From NCBI RefSeq assembly GCF_002017865.1, contig NZ_MTJN01000002.1, positions 1,736,001 through 1,800,000 of the forward strand: a stretch of DNA of 64,000 nt, given 5' to 3'. A program made the position numbers and the translations under genes. Of the stretch, positions 56,408 through 64,000 are shown one piece after another (within the stretch, counting starts at the first letter, position 1; every line of letters begins with the position of its first letter). The notes beneath the pieces were generated by a model. It searched no databases, was not told the DNA's origin, and saw only the letters and a list, made by a program, of their open reading frames with translations. Source of the stretch: Rhodoferax fermentans. GTDB taxonomy: Bacteria > Pseudomonadota > Gammaproteobacteria > Burkholderiales > Burkholderiaceae_C.

Positions 56408-58288
56408 ATGAATCGTTACCCGGTCTGGAAATACGTGATCATCGTGATCGCGCTGGTGGTTGGTGGGCTGTATGCGCTACCCAACTTTTTTGGTGAGTCC
56501 CCGGCGGTGCAGGTGTCTGCCGCCAAGACACTGGTCAAGGTGGATACCAACACCTTGGCCCAAGTGGAGGCGGCTTTGAAAGCAGCCGGGATCACGGTGG
56601 ACCAAGTTGTGCTGGACGGCACATCGATCAAGGTGCGCCTCAATGACACCGACGCCCAACTCAAGGCCAAGGACGCCATTCAAAAAGCCCTGTTGCCCGA
56701 TCCCAGCAACCCCGCTTATGTGGTGGCCTTGAACTTGGTCTCGCGTTCACCGGCGTGGCTCACGGGGCTGCATGCAGCGCCGATGTACCTCGGGCTGGAC
56801 CTGCGCGGTGGTGTGCACTTCATGCTGCAGGTGGACATGCAGGCGGCTTTGAGCAAACGCGCCGAGTCGCTCTCGGGTGACCTTCGCACCAGCTTGCGTG
56901 AGAAGAACATCCGCCACAGCGGCATCAACCGCGAAGGCCAGACCATCGAGGTCAAGTTCCGTGACGCGGCCACCCGCACCCAGGCACAAGCGGTGTTCCA
57001 GGACCAGTTCACCGATTTACAAACCGCCGAGTCCGCCGACGGCGTGGATTTCAAACTGACCGCGTCCATCAAGCCCGATGCCGCCCGGCGCATCCAGGAC
57101 CAGGCCCTCAAACAGAACATCACCACACTGCACAACCGGATCAACGAGTTGGGTGTGGCTGAACCGGTGATCCAGCAGCAAGGTCTGGACCGCATCGTGG
57201 TGCAACTGCCGGGCGTGCAGGACACGGCCAAAGCCAAAGACATTCTGGGGCGCACCGCGACCCTGGAAGTGCGCATGGTGGACGAAAGTGCGGAGGCGCG
57301 CGGCGCTGAAGCCGGTACCGGCATGGTGCCGTTTGGCTCGGAGCGTTACCTGGAACGCAGCGGCCAGCCCGTCATTGTGAAAAAGCAGGTCATCTTGACC
57401 GGTGAAAACCTCACCGACGCCCAACCCGGCTTTGATGGCCAGACGCAGGAACCCACGGTCAACCTGAACCTCGACGCCAAAGGCACCCGGATCTTCCGCG
57501 ACGTGACCCGTGAAAACGTGGGCAAACGCATGGCGATCCTGCTGTTTGAAAAAGGCAAGGGCGAAGTGGTCACCGCGCCGGTGATCCGCACCGAAATTGG
57601 CGGCGGTCGGGTACAAATCTCGGGCCGAATGACCACGATGGAAGCCAACGACACCGCGCTGCTGCTGCGCGCTGGCTCCTTGGCCGCGCCGATGGAAATC
57701 ATCGAAGAAACCACCATTGGGCCCAGCCTGGGCGCCGAGAACATTGCCAAAGGCTTCCACAGCGTCGCCTGGGGCTTCCTGGCGGTGGCGGTGTTCATGT
57801 GTATCTACTACATGCTGTTTGGTGTTTTTTCGAGCATTGCGCTGGCATTTAACCTGTTGCTGCTCGTGGCGCTGCTGTCCATGTTGCAAGCCACCCTGAC
57901 CTTGCCAGGCATGGCGGCCATGGCCCTGGTGCTGGGTATGGCAATTGACTCCAACGTGCTGATCAACGAACGTATCCGCGAGGAACTGCGCAACGGCGCC
58001 TCACCCCAGGCGGCGATCCACACCGGTTACGACCGCGCCTGGGCCACCATTTTTGACTCCAACATCACCACCCTGATTGCGGGCCTGGCTTTGCTGGCCT
58101 TCGGCTCGGGGCCGGTGCGGGGGTTTGCCGTTGTGCACTGTTTGGGTATCATGACCAGCATGTTCTCAGGCGTCTTCTTCTCCCGTGGCTTGGTGAACCT
58201 CTGGTATGGGCGCAAGAATCGGCTCAAGAGTGTCTCCATCGGTACCATCTGGCGGCCTGAATCTGGCGCCACCATCAAAGCGGAATAA
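56408..58288 (+). CDS. secD: protein translocase subunit SecD
   Basis: 626 residues. One N-terminal helix, a large periplasmic region (LGLDLRGGVHFMLQVDMQAA; TLHNRINELGVAEPVIQQQG; RIVVQLPGVQD) and five C-terminal helices with the RND-type SecD motif ALVLGMAIDSNVLINERIRE. SecDF uses the proton gradient to pull substrates out of SecYEG on the periplasmic side. secF follows 11 bases later. Confidence 0.97.
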   Translation: MNRYPVWKYVIIVIALVVGGLYALPNFFGESPAVQVSAAKTLVKVDTNTLAQVEAALKAAGITVDQVVLDGTSIKVRLNDTDAQLKAKDAIQKALLPDPSNPAYVVALNLVSRSPAWLTGLHAAPMYLGLDLRGGVHFMLQVDMQAALSKRAESLSGDLRTSLREKNIRHSGINREGQTIEVKFRDAATRTQAQAVFQDQFTDLQTAESADGVDFKLTASIKPDAARRIQDQALKQNITTLHNRINELGVAEPVIQQQGLDRIVVQLPGVQDTAKAKDILGRTATLEVRMVDESAEARGAEAGTGMVPFGSERYLERSGQPVIVKKQVILTGENLTDAQPGFDGQTQEPTVNLNLDAKGTRIFRDVTRENVGKRMAILLFEKGKGEVVTAPVIRTEIGGGRVQISGRMTTMEANDTALLLRAGSLAAPMEIIEETTIGPSLGAENIAKGFHSVAWGFLAVAVFMCIYYMLFGVFSSIALAFNLLLLVALLSMLQATLTLPGMAAMALVLGMAIDSNVLINERIREELRNGASPQAAIHTGYDRAWATIFDSNITTLIAGLALLAFGSGPVRGFAVVHCLGIMTSMFSGVFFSRGLVNLWYGRKNRLKSVSIGTIWRPESGATIKAE

Positions 58289-58299
58289 GGGAGAACACG

Positions 58300-59256
58300 A
58301 TGGAGTTTTTCAGAATCAAGCGTGACATCCCGTTCATGCGCCATGCCCTGGTGTTCAACGCGGTGTCCTTGGTCACCTTTTTGGCCGCCGTTTTCTTCCT
58401 GTTTTCCCGTGGTCTGCATTTGTCGGTGGAATTCACCGGCGGCACCCTGCTGGAAGTCACTTACGCCCAGCCTGCCGACGTGGCTGTGGTGCGCGACACG
58501 GTGGCCAAACTGGGTTTTGCCGATGTTCAGGTGCAAAACTACGGTACCGCCCGTGATGTCCTGATCCGTCTACCCGCCCAAAAGGGCGTTAGTTCGGCAC
58601 AACAAAGCGCCCAGGTGATGACCGCGTTGAAGGCGGTGGATGCCAGCGCCAGCATGCGGCGTACCGAGTTTGTGGGTCCACAGGTGGGAGATGAACTGGC
58701 TGCCGACGGACTCAAGGCACTGGCCTTTGTGGTGGTGGGGATCATGATTTACCTGGCCATCCGCTTCGAGTGGAAGTTTGCGGTGGCGGCGATCATTGCC
58801 AATTTGCATGATGTGATCATCATCATGGGCTTTTTTGCCTTCTTCCAGTGGGAGTTCTCCCTGCCTGTGCTGGCTGCGGTGTTGGCGGTGCTGGGCTACT
58901 CGGTCAACGAGTCGGTGGTGATTTTTGACCGGATTCGTGAGAACTTCCGTCGTTATCGCAAGATGAACACGGTGGAAATCATCAACAACGCCATCACCTC
59001 CACCATCAGCCGGACCATCATCACCCACGGGTCGACCCAGATGATGGTGCTGTCCATGCTGCTGTTTGGCGGCGCCACATTGCACTACTTTGCGCTGGCG
59101 CTGACCATCGGTATCTTGTTTGGTATCTACTCCTCGGTGTTTGTGGCGGCATCGATTGCCATGTGGCTGGGCATCCAGCGCGAAGACCTGGTCAAGGGCA
59201 CCGTGGTCAAGAAAGACACCGACCCGAACGATCCCAACGCAGGAGCCACGGTCTAA
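58300..59256 (+). CDS. secF: protein translocase subunit SecF
   Basis: 318 residues with six membrane helices. Signatures: HLSVEFTGGTLLEVTYAQPA and VLAVLGYSVNESVVIFDRIR, with the conserved Asp of the proton path, and TSTISRTIITHGSTQMMVLS. It forms the SecDF complex with the preceding gene. The start follows AAGGGAG. Confidence 0.97.
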   Translation: MEFFRIKRDIPFMRHALVFNAVSLVTFLAAVFFLFSRGLHLSVEFTGGTLLEVTYAQPADVAVVRDTVAKLGFADVQVQNYGTARDVLIRLPAQKGVSSAQQSAQVMTALKAVDASASMRRTEFVGPQVGDELAADGLKALAFVVVGIMIYLAIRFEWKFAVAAIIANLHDVIIIMGFFAFFQWEFSLPVLAAVLAVLGYSVNESVVIFDRIRENFRRYRKMNTVEIINNAITSTISRTIITHGSTQMMVLSMLLFGGATLHYFALALTIGILFGIYSSVFVAASIAMWLGIQREDLVKGTVVKKDTDPNDPNAGATV

Positions 59257-59271
59257 GCCGTTGTTTTGAGC

Positions 59272-61716
59272 ATGGCCACCACAGCGCAGACGCCCTCGCA
59301 AATGCAGTTGTCTGCACGAGTGCGCCAGCGCCTGGTGGCTCAGACCGGGGCGTCCCTCAGCAGCTTGCTGACCAAGGTGCAGGAGCGTTTGACGCAACTG
59401 ATGGACGAGGTGGCGCCATCACGTGAGATGCAAGTACGCCGGGATGCCTGGATGGCTTTTCAACGCCAGAAGACGCGTTGGCTCGATGGCACCCTCTCTG
59501 CCTGGGAGTCGGCGCTGCTTGCTGACAAAAAAGCAGCCCGACCATCGGGCCGGGTTGCGCTGGCCGCCGATTTTGAGCTGCAGGGCACGGATGAGGTGGA
59601 GAACAAGATCATCGCATCCCGCATGGCGCTGAACCTGATGGAAAAAGGCGCCGAGCCGGTCAATGACCTGCGCAAGCGACTCAAGTACCTCAACAACAAC
59701 CAGGCCTTGTCAACCCGAGACATTGTTCACCCGGAGGTCTTGTTCTTCTTGCTGGTGGAGCAGTGGGAGGCAGCGGGGTTGTCGCGCGAAGCCTTGCAAC
59801 TGGTGTCGGCAGTGGTGCAGCGCCATCTCAACGAACACCTCGAGAAAGCCTACACAGCGTGCAATGAGGAGCTCATCAAGCTGGGTGTGCTGCCGGTGAT
59901 TGAGTTTGGTGCCCCCACCAGCGCATCTTCTTTCGAAGACGAGCGCGAACCCCACCTACAAGTGCCCGCTCCTCCGCCTGCACCTGCCCCGAATCAACAA
60001 CGCCGCGCCTCCGATCAGCCCGGGGGGGCCAACCCCGCAGAACAGCGGCGCAGCGGTGGTGTGCGGATAGGTTCACCCGCTGGACGGGTTGGCGGCATCT
60101 ATGGGCGCGCCCAAGGTCTGATGGAGCAGGTGGGCCGTTTACTCAGCGGTGCGTTTCTGGAGACCCCACCCGCCGCAGGAGGCATAAGCGGCGCGTCTGC
60201 TTATGCCGCCCAAGGGTTTGTGGGGGCTGAGAGGTACCCCGGGCAGGGCGTGGTCAGCGGCCCCGGTGGGATGATCTTGCCCGCATCGGGCGCGGGTGCT
60301 GTGCGGCTGGCCTATGCCGGACCATCTGCGCCTCTGATGATGGCCTTGGCGCAGCAACCCCGGCTGCAGGATGTGCAGTTTGTCACCACGGACGGTGGCA
60401 GGCAGGTTGTGTACCCGGTGGCAGTGGCCCAGGTTGCCACCGAGTTGCGGCAGTTGTCCAGCGAACTCAAGGGCAAAGCCGAAACCGACAATGAAAAAGC
60501 CATCATCGAGTTGGTGGCCTTGATGTTTCAGTCGATCCTGCAGGAGGATCGCATTCCGCCCGGTGCACGGGTCTGGTTTGCGCGGCTGCAAATGCCGGTC
60601 TTGCGCATCGCCCTGGCCGACCCCGACTTCTTCAGCAAGCTAGACCACCCGGCGCGTCAGCTGATTGACCACATGGGCTCGTGTGTGCTGGGCTTTGACT
60701 CCAGTGGCATCAGCACCGACGCGCTGGAGACCGAAATCAAGCGTGTGGTTCAGGTGGTGGAGCAGTACCCCGAGACGGGTGACCGGGTCTACCGGCGGGT
60801 GTACGAGGAGTTTCAGCAGTTCCTGAAAAAACACCTGGCCAAAAAACCATCGGCGCAAAAGGTGATGGGGGTGGCCGAACAGCTGGAGCAGAAGGAAACG
60901 CTGGCGATCCAGTACACCATTGAGCTGCGTGACCAGCTCAAGGACATGCCGGTGCGTGAAGAAATCCGATCCTTTTTGTTCAAGGTCTGGACCGAGGTGC
61001 TGGCGGTGTCCACGGTGCGCCAGGGCAAACAGCATGAGGAAACCCTGCTGCTGAAAAAGACCGCCACCGACCTGATCTGGGCGGCCAGCGCCAAACCCAA
61101 CCGGGCCGACCGCACCAAGGTGATTGCCGGTCTGGCAGCCCTGTTGCAGAACCTGCGCGACGGCATGAGCCGACTGGGCATCGTGCGTGGTGCCCAGGAA
61201 GTGCACATCAAGATCATCAGCGACACCCTGGCCGATGCTTTCATGGCCAAAACCGAAACCGTCGCCGATGCGCAGATCCAGGCTCTGGCCAAACGGTTGG
61301 CCGAGCTGGACGACTACATCAGCGACGACGGTGGTGAAGAGCTGCCGCTGGACACCGAAAACATCGAGGAACTGCTGGGCTTTGAAGCGTCCGAGCTGGA
61401 TGTGGTCAGCGAAGGCGGTGAGACCGCCAGCGAGGACATGGCCGAGTGGGCACGTGAACTGGCGCTGGGTTCGTGGTTTGCCCTCAACTACAAGGACGTC
61501 ACGGTGCAGGTGCAGTATGTCTGGCGCAGCCCTCTGGGTCACCTGCATTTGTTCTCCAACAATGTAGGCCACAGCTACCTGTTCCAGACGGTGCGACTGG
61601 CCGCCTATTTGCAGGCCAGCCTGCTGACACCGCAGGAAGACGAGCCCTTGACAGCACGGGCGACCCGCTCGGCGCTGGATGAAATTCGCGCCCATCCGCA
61701 GCGCCTGCTGGGCTGA
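59272..61716 (+). CDS. DUF1631 family protein
   Basis: About 814 residues. N-terminal helical part (LTQLMDEVAPSREMQVRRDA), a Pro/Gly/Ala-rich low-complexity stretch (about 225-350), then the long conserved C-terminal region (IELVALMFQSILQEDRIPPG; LPVLRIALADPDFFSKLDHP-like; VQVQYVWRSPLGHLHLFSNN). DUF1631 proteins are cytosolic, large and of unknown function, sometimes mislabelled as thymidine phosphorylases. The start at 59272 (ATG) is preferred to a TTG two codons upstream. It lies 15 bases after secF, so it may be cotranscribed. Confidence 0.85.
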   Translation: MATTAQTPSQMQLSARVRQRLVAQTGASLSSLLTKVQERLTQLMDEVAPSREMQVRRDAWMAFQRQKTRWLDGTLSAWESALLADKKAARPSGRVALAADFELQGTDEVENKIIASRMALNLMEKGAEPVNDLRKRLKYLNNNQALSTRDIVHPEVLFFLLVEQWEAAGLSREALQLVSAVVQRHLNEHLEKAYTACNEELIKLGVLPVIEFGAPTSASSFEDEREPHLQVPAPPPAPAPNQQRRASDQPGGANPAEQRRSGGVRIGSPAGRVGGIYGRAQGLMEQVGRLLSGAFLETPPAAGGISGASAYAAQGFVGAERYPGQGVVSGPGGMILPASGAGAVRLAYAGPSAPLMMALAQQPRLQDVQFVTTDGGRQVVYPVAVAQVATELRQLSSELKGKAETDNEKAIIELVALMFQSILQEDRIPPGARVWFARLQMPVLRIALADPDFFSKLDHPARQLIDHMGSCVLGFDSSGISTDALETEIKRVVQVVEQYPETGDRVYRRVYEEFQQFLKKHLAKKPSAQKVMGVAEQLEQKETLAIQYTIELRDQLKDMPVREEIRSFLFKVWTEVLAVSTVRQGKQHEETLLLKKTATDLIWAASAKPNRADRTKVIAGLAALLQNLRDGMSRLGIVRGAQEVHIKIISDTLADAFMAKTETVADAQIQALAKRLAELDDYISDDGGEELPLDTENIEELLGFEASELDVVSEGGETASEDMAEWARELALGSWFALNYKDVTVQVQYVWRSPLGHLHLFSNNVGHSYLFQTVRLAAYLQASLLTPQEDEPLTARATRSALDEIRAHPQRLLG

Positions 61717-61721
61717 AGCCC

Positions 61722-62198
61722 TCAGTTCGCCAGGCGCGTGCTCTGGTGATCGCAGAGTTCGTCCAACACCAGCACATCGGGCGTGCGGCGCAGACCCCAG
61801 AACACCATCAGCACAATCAGCTTGAGGTCGTCCACACCGATGGGCCCCGGGCCGGCGGCGGTGACCCGGTCCATCACCAGCTCCAGCTCCAAGGTGGGCA
61901 ACGCGCCCACCGACACCAGAAAAGCCAGAAACCCCCAACCGGCTACGCCGAGCCGGCGCTTTTCTGGCGCAGACAACACCCGCACCGCGGCGGCACCGGG
62001 CAGCGGGGGTACGCCCGCCACAGGGGTTTCGGGCAGCTGCCGCGCAGCAAATCTCAAGTCCTCCAGCCACAACAACGCGGCGTCGACTTCGCTGGGGGCA
62101 AAGCCCTGGGTGTTCAAGCTGCGGTGCAAAGCCAGCAGTTCAGGGCATGCATCGCTGTCAAGGTAGTTGTCGTAAACAAACGCGAGGACTTCAAACAT
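61722..62198 (-). CDS. smg: Smg/DUF494 family protein
   Basis: 158 residues. MFEVLAFVYDNYLDSDACPE and GVDDLKLIVLMVFWGLRRTP are the DUF494 (Smg) signatures; PSEVDAALLWLEDL forms the middle helix. In many proteobacteria smg follows dprA (smf) as here. The function is unknown. It is 60 bases downstream of dprA and converges on the DUF1631 gene with 5 bases between stops. Confidence 0.92.
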   Translation of the reverse strand: MFEVLAFVYDNYLDSDACPELLALHRSLNTQGFAPSEVDAALLWLEDLRFAARQLPETPVAGVPPLPGAAAVRVLSAPEKRRLGVAGWGFLAFLVSVGALPTLELELVMDRVTAAGPGPIGVDDLKLIVLMVFWGLRRTPDVLVLDELCDHQSTRLAN

Positions 62199-62258
62199 GG
62201 CCTCAATATACCGCCGCCCGAGCACCCCAAACCCTCAAACTGGGCCGGGAATCAGACC

Positions 62259-63482
62259 TCAGTCGCCCTGGCGTTGAAAGAGGCCACCCGCCAGCCGCGC
62301 CACCAAGCCGTCCAGCTCCAAACCCATCAACTGGGCTTGTAAATCGGCGGTGGCAAGCCCGGTGCGGGCTTGCAAGGCCTCCAACCCAACCGGGTCAAAG
62401 CCCATGGCCATGAGCAGCGGTGAATTCTGAGAAAAATCGGCCTCAGCCCTCATATCTTCTGGGTCAGTAGCTGCAACTGTTGTAGCTATTGGCAAACGAC
62501 CCGGCCACTGTAACTCCTCCAGCACATCATGCGCCGACTCGACCAATTTGGCGCCCTGTTTGATCAGCGCATGGCAACCACGGGACTGCGCGGCGTGAAT
62601 CGACCCGGGAATGGCAAACACCTCGCGCCCCTGTTCGGCCGTGAGGCGCGCGGTGATCAGCGAGCCCGATTGCAGCGCGGCCTCCACCACCAGTGTGCCC
62701 TGCGCCAGCCCGGCAATCAAGCGGTTGCGTTTGGGGAAATTGGCTGTGAGCGGCGGGGTACCCAGCGGGTACTCACTCAGCAGCAGCCCGTGCTGGGCAA
62801 TGCGGTGCGCCAAATCCCGGTGCCCCCGGGGGTAAACACGGTCCAAGCCAGTGCCCACCACCGCCACGGTGACAGCCTGGTGGCTGGCACTGGCGCCGTC
62901 CAGCGCACCTTCGTGGGCGGCCCCGTCAATGCCTAGCGCCAGACCACTGACCACCGTCAGACCGGCCTGGGCAAACGATTTGGCAAACAGGCGCGCGTTG
63001 GCCGCACCTTGGGGTGTGGGGTTGCGGCTGCCCACCATGGCCAGGCTGCTGCTGGTGTCGATGGTGTTGCAAGTTGCTATGCTTTCAGAAGCTGTCTGCC
63101 CTTTGTCCAAAAGGGCTGGAGGCCTATTTTCCTTGAACGCTGCGTTGCCCAGCAGGTACAGCATCAACGGCGGGTCGTCCAGGTTCAGCAAGGCGTTAGG
63201 GTACAGCGCGTCACCCAGTGTGGCGACCCGGCGGCGTAGGCCGTGTTCTGCGTCTTGCTGCAGCCAAGACCAGGTGCGCTCCAGCAGTTCCGCCAATTGG
63301 GTCGGTTCGCTGCCCAGTGCCTGGGCTCGGGCCGGGCTCACCACCTGTTTCAAGGCGGCGCTGCTTTGTTCAAAAATCGCCTGCGGCAGGCCAAAGGCAG
63401 CCAGCAGTTTGCGGGCGCTGTCGTTGCCCACGCCCGGGGTCAGGCTCAGTCGCAGCCAGGCAGCTAGTTCGTCACGTTCCAC
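62259..63482 (-). CDS. dprA: DNA-processing protein DprA, with repeat-derived insertion
   Basis: 407 residues from a GTG at 63482. DprA loads RecA on incoming single-stranded DNA during transformation. The helical N-terminus (LAAWLRLSLTPGVGNDSARK) precedes the Rossmann domain: MVGSRNPTPQGAANARLFAK, TVVSGLALGIDGAAHEGALD and GTLVVEAALQSGSLITARLT; a winged helix closes the protein. Residues about 116-132 (FKENRPPALLDKGQTAS) come from a palindromic repeat inserted just before the Rossmann domain. Confidence 0.95.
   Translation of the reverse strand: MERDELAAWLRLSLTPGVGNDSARKLLAAFGLPQAIFEQSSAALKQVVSPARAQALGSEPTQLAELLERTWSWLQQDAEHGLRRRVATLGDALYPNALLNLDDPPLMLYLLGNAAFKENRPPALLDKGQTASESIATCNTIDTSSSLAMVGSRNPTPQGAANARLFAKSFAQAGLTVVSGLALGIDGAAHEGALDGASASHQAVTVAVVGTGLDRVYPRGHRDLAHRIAQHGLLLSEYPLGTPPLTANFPKRNRLIAGLAQGTLVVEAALQSGSLITARLTAEQGREVFAIPGSIHAAQSRGCHALIKQGAKLVESAHDVLEELQWPGRLPIATTVAATDPEDMRAEADFSQNSPLLMAMGFDPVGLEALQARTGLATADLQAQLMGLELDGLVARLAGGLFQRQGD
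63082..63135 (-). repeat. palindromic repeat copy 11, in-frame inside dprA
   Basis: On the coding strand: CAAGGAAAATAGGCCTCCAG, CCCTTTTGGACAAAGGGCAG, ACAGCTTCTG. Translated as KENRPPALLDKGQTAS, the same reading frame and nearly the same peptide as copy 9 in proA. Confidence 0.88.
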
Positions 63483-63529
63483 AACATTGCTGGGGTTTGT
63501 GGCTCAAGCCAGAGGGCCAGTGGTGGCTG

Positions 63530-64000
63530 TTAACGCGGGTTGACGAGCCGGTCACCCACCTTGACACCGCTGACAATGTCCAGCACCAAGCCATAGGACA
63601 GCTTGTCGAAGGTACGAAACACCATCAGCAAGCCGTTGCGCTCATCGGGCAGCTTGATGTTGGTCAGCGCCTGATCGGTCTTGTCAACCATGCGGGCACC
63701 ACTTTGCAAAATGGCCAGCACATGCCCATTTTCCAGCCCGTCCAGGCTACCTTTGTTGATGATCACCACCTGGTTTTGCGCCGCATTGACCACGCCCGTG
63801 CCGTAAATCGAGACGATGCGTGCGTCCACCGGTTTGGCCGGGGCATGGGGCGCATAGTTCACCAGCTGCCGGGGTGGCTCGGGCAAGAGGCGGTCGCCGA
63901 CGCGGATTTCTTCCTTCACATCCACAATGTCGAAGGTCGCTGGAATCACCTCTGAAGGAGCGTCGACCGCTGACGGGGCAGAGGTCTGCGTCCCTTCGCT
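63530..64000 (-). CDS. C-terminal part of a LysM-type peptidoglycan-associated protein (5' end outside window)
   Basis: The minus frame is open from the right edge to the stop at 63530, about 156 residues. It reads VGDRLLPEPPRQLVNYAPHA, RIVSIYGTGVVNAAQNQVVI and SYGLVLDIVSGVKVGDRLVN, resembling the C-terminal part of the LysM-domain proteins encoded upstream of dprA in Comamonadaceae; the LysM itself would lie beyond the edge. An internal GTG (63949) is not the true start because coding-like sequence continues upstream. It sits 47 bases before dprA, same strand. Confidence 0.75.
   Translation of the reverse strand, partial: SEGTQTSAPSAVDAPSEVIPATFDIVDVKEEIRVGDRLLPEPPRQLVNYAPHAPAKPVDARIVSIYGTGVVNAAQNQVVIINKGSLDGLENGHVLAILQSGARMVDKTDQALTNIKLPDERNGLLMVFRTFDKLSYGLVLDIVSGVKVGDRLVNPR

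Noticed and set aside
62462..62492. Possible further repeat copy in dprA (TAGCTA ... AGCTACTGA)
   Set aside because: Only the tail motif matches; the AGCCCTT stem is absent, so it may be ordinary coding sequence (LPIATTVAATD).

Overview
The window looks like a chromosomal segment of a betaproteobacterium, most likely Comamonadaceae (Rhodoferax-like). Reasons: GC-rich coding sequence; a str/S10 ribosomal supercluster with betaproteobacterial features (S3 with a long basic/Ala-rich tail, S10 cluster ending after rpsQ); a regulatory PTS of only EIIA-Man/HPr/EI; the proteobacterial glutamate-cysteine ligase type; DUF3567, DUF494 (Smg) and DUF1631 proteins; and a short interspersed palindromic repeat scattered through and between genes. 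I see no rRNA, tRNA, CRISPR array, IS element or prophage. No gene-free stretch exceeds 300 bases.

Layout. 1-8.7 kb: FAD amino-acid-oxidase-like gene (cut by the left edge), VOC protein, MarC, DUF3108, DUF3567, purU, a phytase-like esterase, psd and an M32 carboxypeptidase. 8.8-15.1 kb: a signalling cassette of a secreted sulfite-oxidase-fold protein, a 1498-residue multi-PAS hybrid histidine kinase with two receivers and an Hpt, and a REC/HD-GYP response regulator whose linker is a tandem heptad repeat. 15.2-18.8 kb: LysR regulator, GlcD-type FAD oxidase, CidA/LrgA-LrgB pair. 18.8-21.3 kb (minus): ptsI-ptsH-EIIA. 21.4-23.4 kb: DUF4197, cytochrome c', divergent cytochrome b. 23.5-33.5 kb (minus): rpsL-rpsG-fusA-tuf-rpsJ-rplC-rplD-rplW-rplB-rpsS-rplV-rpsC-rplP-rpmC-rpsQ with a strong promoter ahead of rpsL, structured intercistronic gaps and a strong terminator after rpsQ. 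33.6-36.4 kb (minus): dacC, [2Fe-2S] ferredoxin, VanZ-family protein. 36.45-36.55 kb (minus): a strong small-RNA candidate, back to back with hemB. 36.6-42.2 kb (plus): hemB, CorA-type transporter, alpha/beta hydrolase, BenE-type transporter, gshB. 42.2-50.8 kb: YafJ-type amidotransferase, FimV-like TPR protein, Cys-rich CWC protein, an 88-residue orphan, glcB, CaiB/BaiF CoA-transferase, LysR. 50.9-55.8 kb (minus): kup, gshA, proA. 56.0-61.7 kb (plus): yajC-secD-secF-DUF1631. 61.7-64 kb (minus): smg, dprA and the end of a LysM-type protein cut by the right edge.

Connections. GlcD and GlcB could handle glycolate/glyoxylate; gshA and gshB make glutathione but lie 11 kb apart; kup and the CorA protein move K+ and divalent cations; the PTS proteins have no sugar permease nearby and are probably regulatory. 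The least-described features are (i) about 11 copies of a ~50-bp palindromic repeat, two of which are translated in-frame inside proA and dprA to give the same peptide motif, and which elsewhere supply stop codons or gene edges; (ii) the ~100-nt sRNA candidate upstream of hemB/vanZ; and (iii) a hairpin whose loop is complementary to a downstream segment in the fusA-tuf gap.
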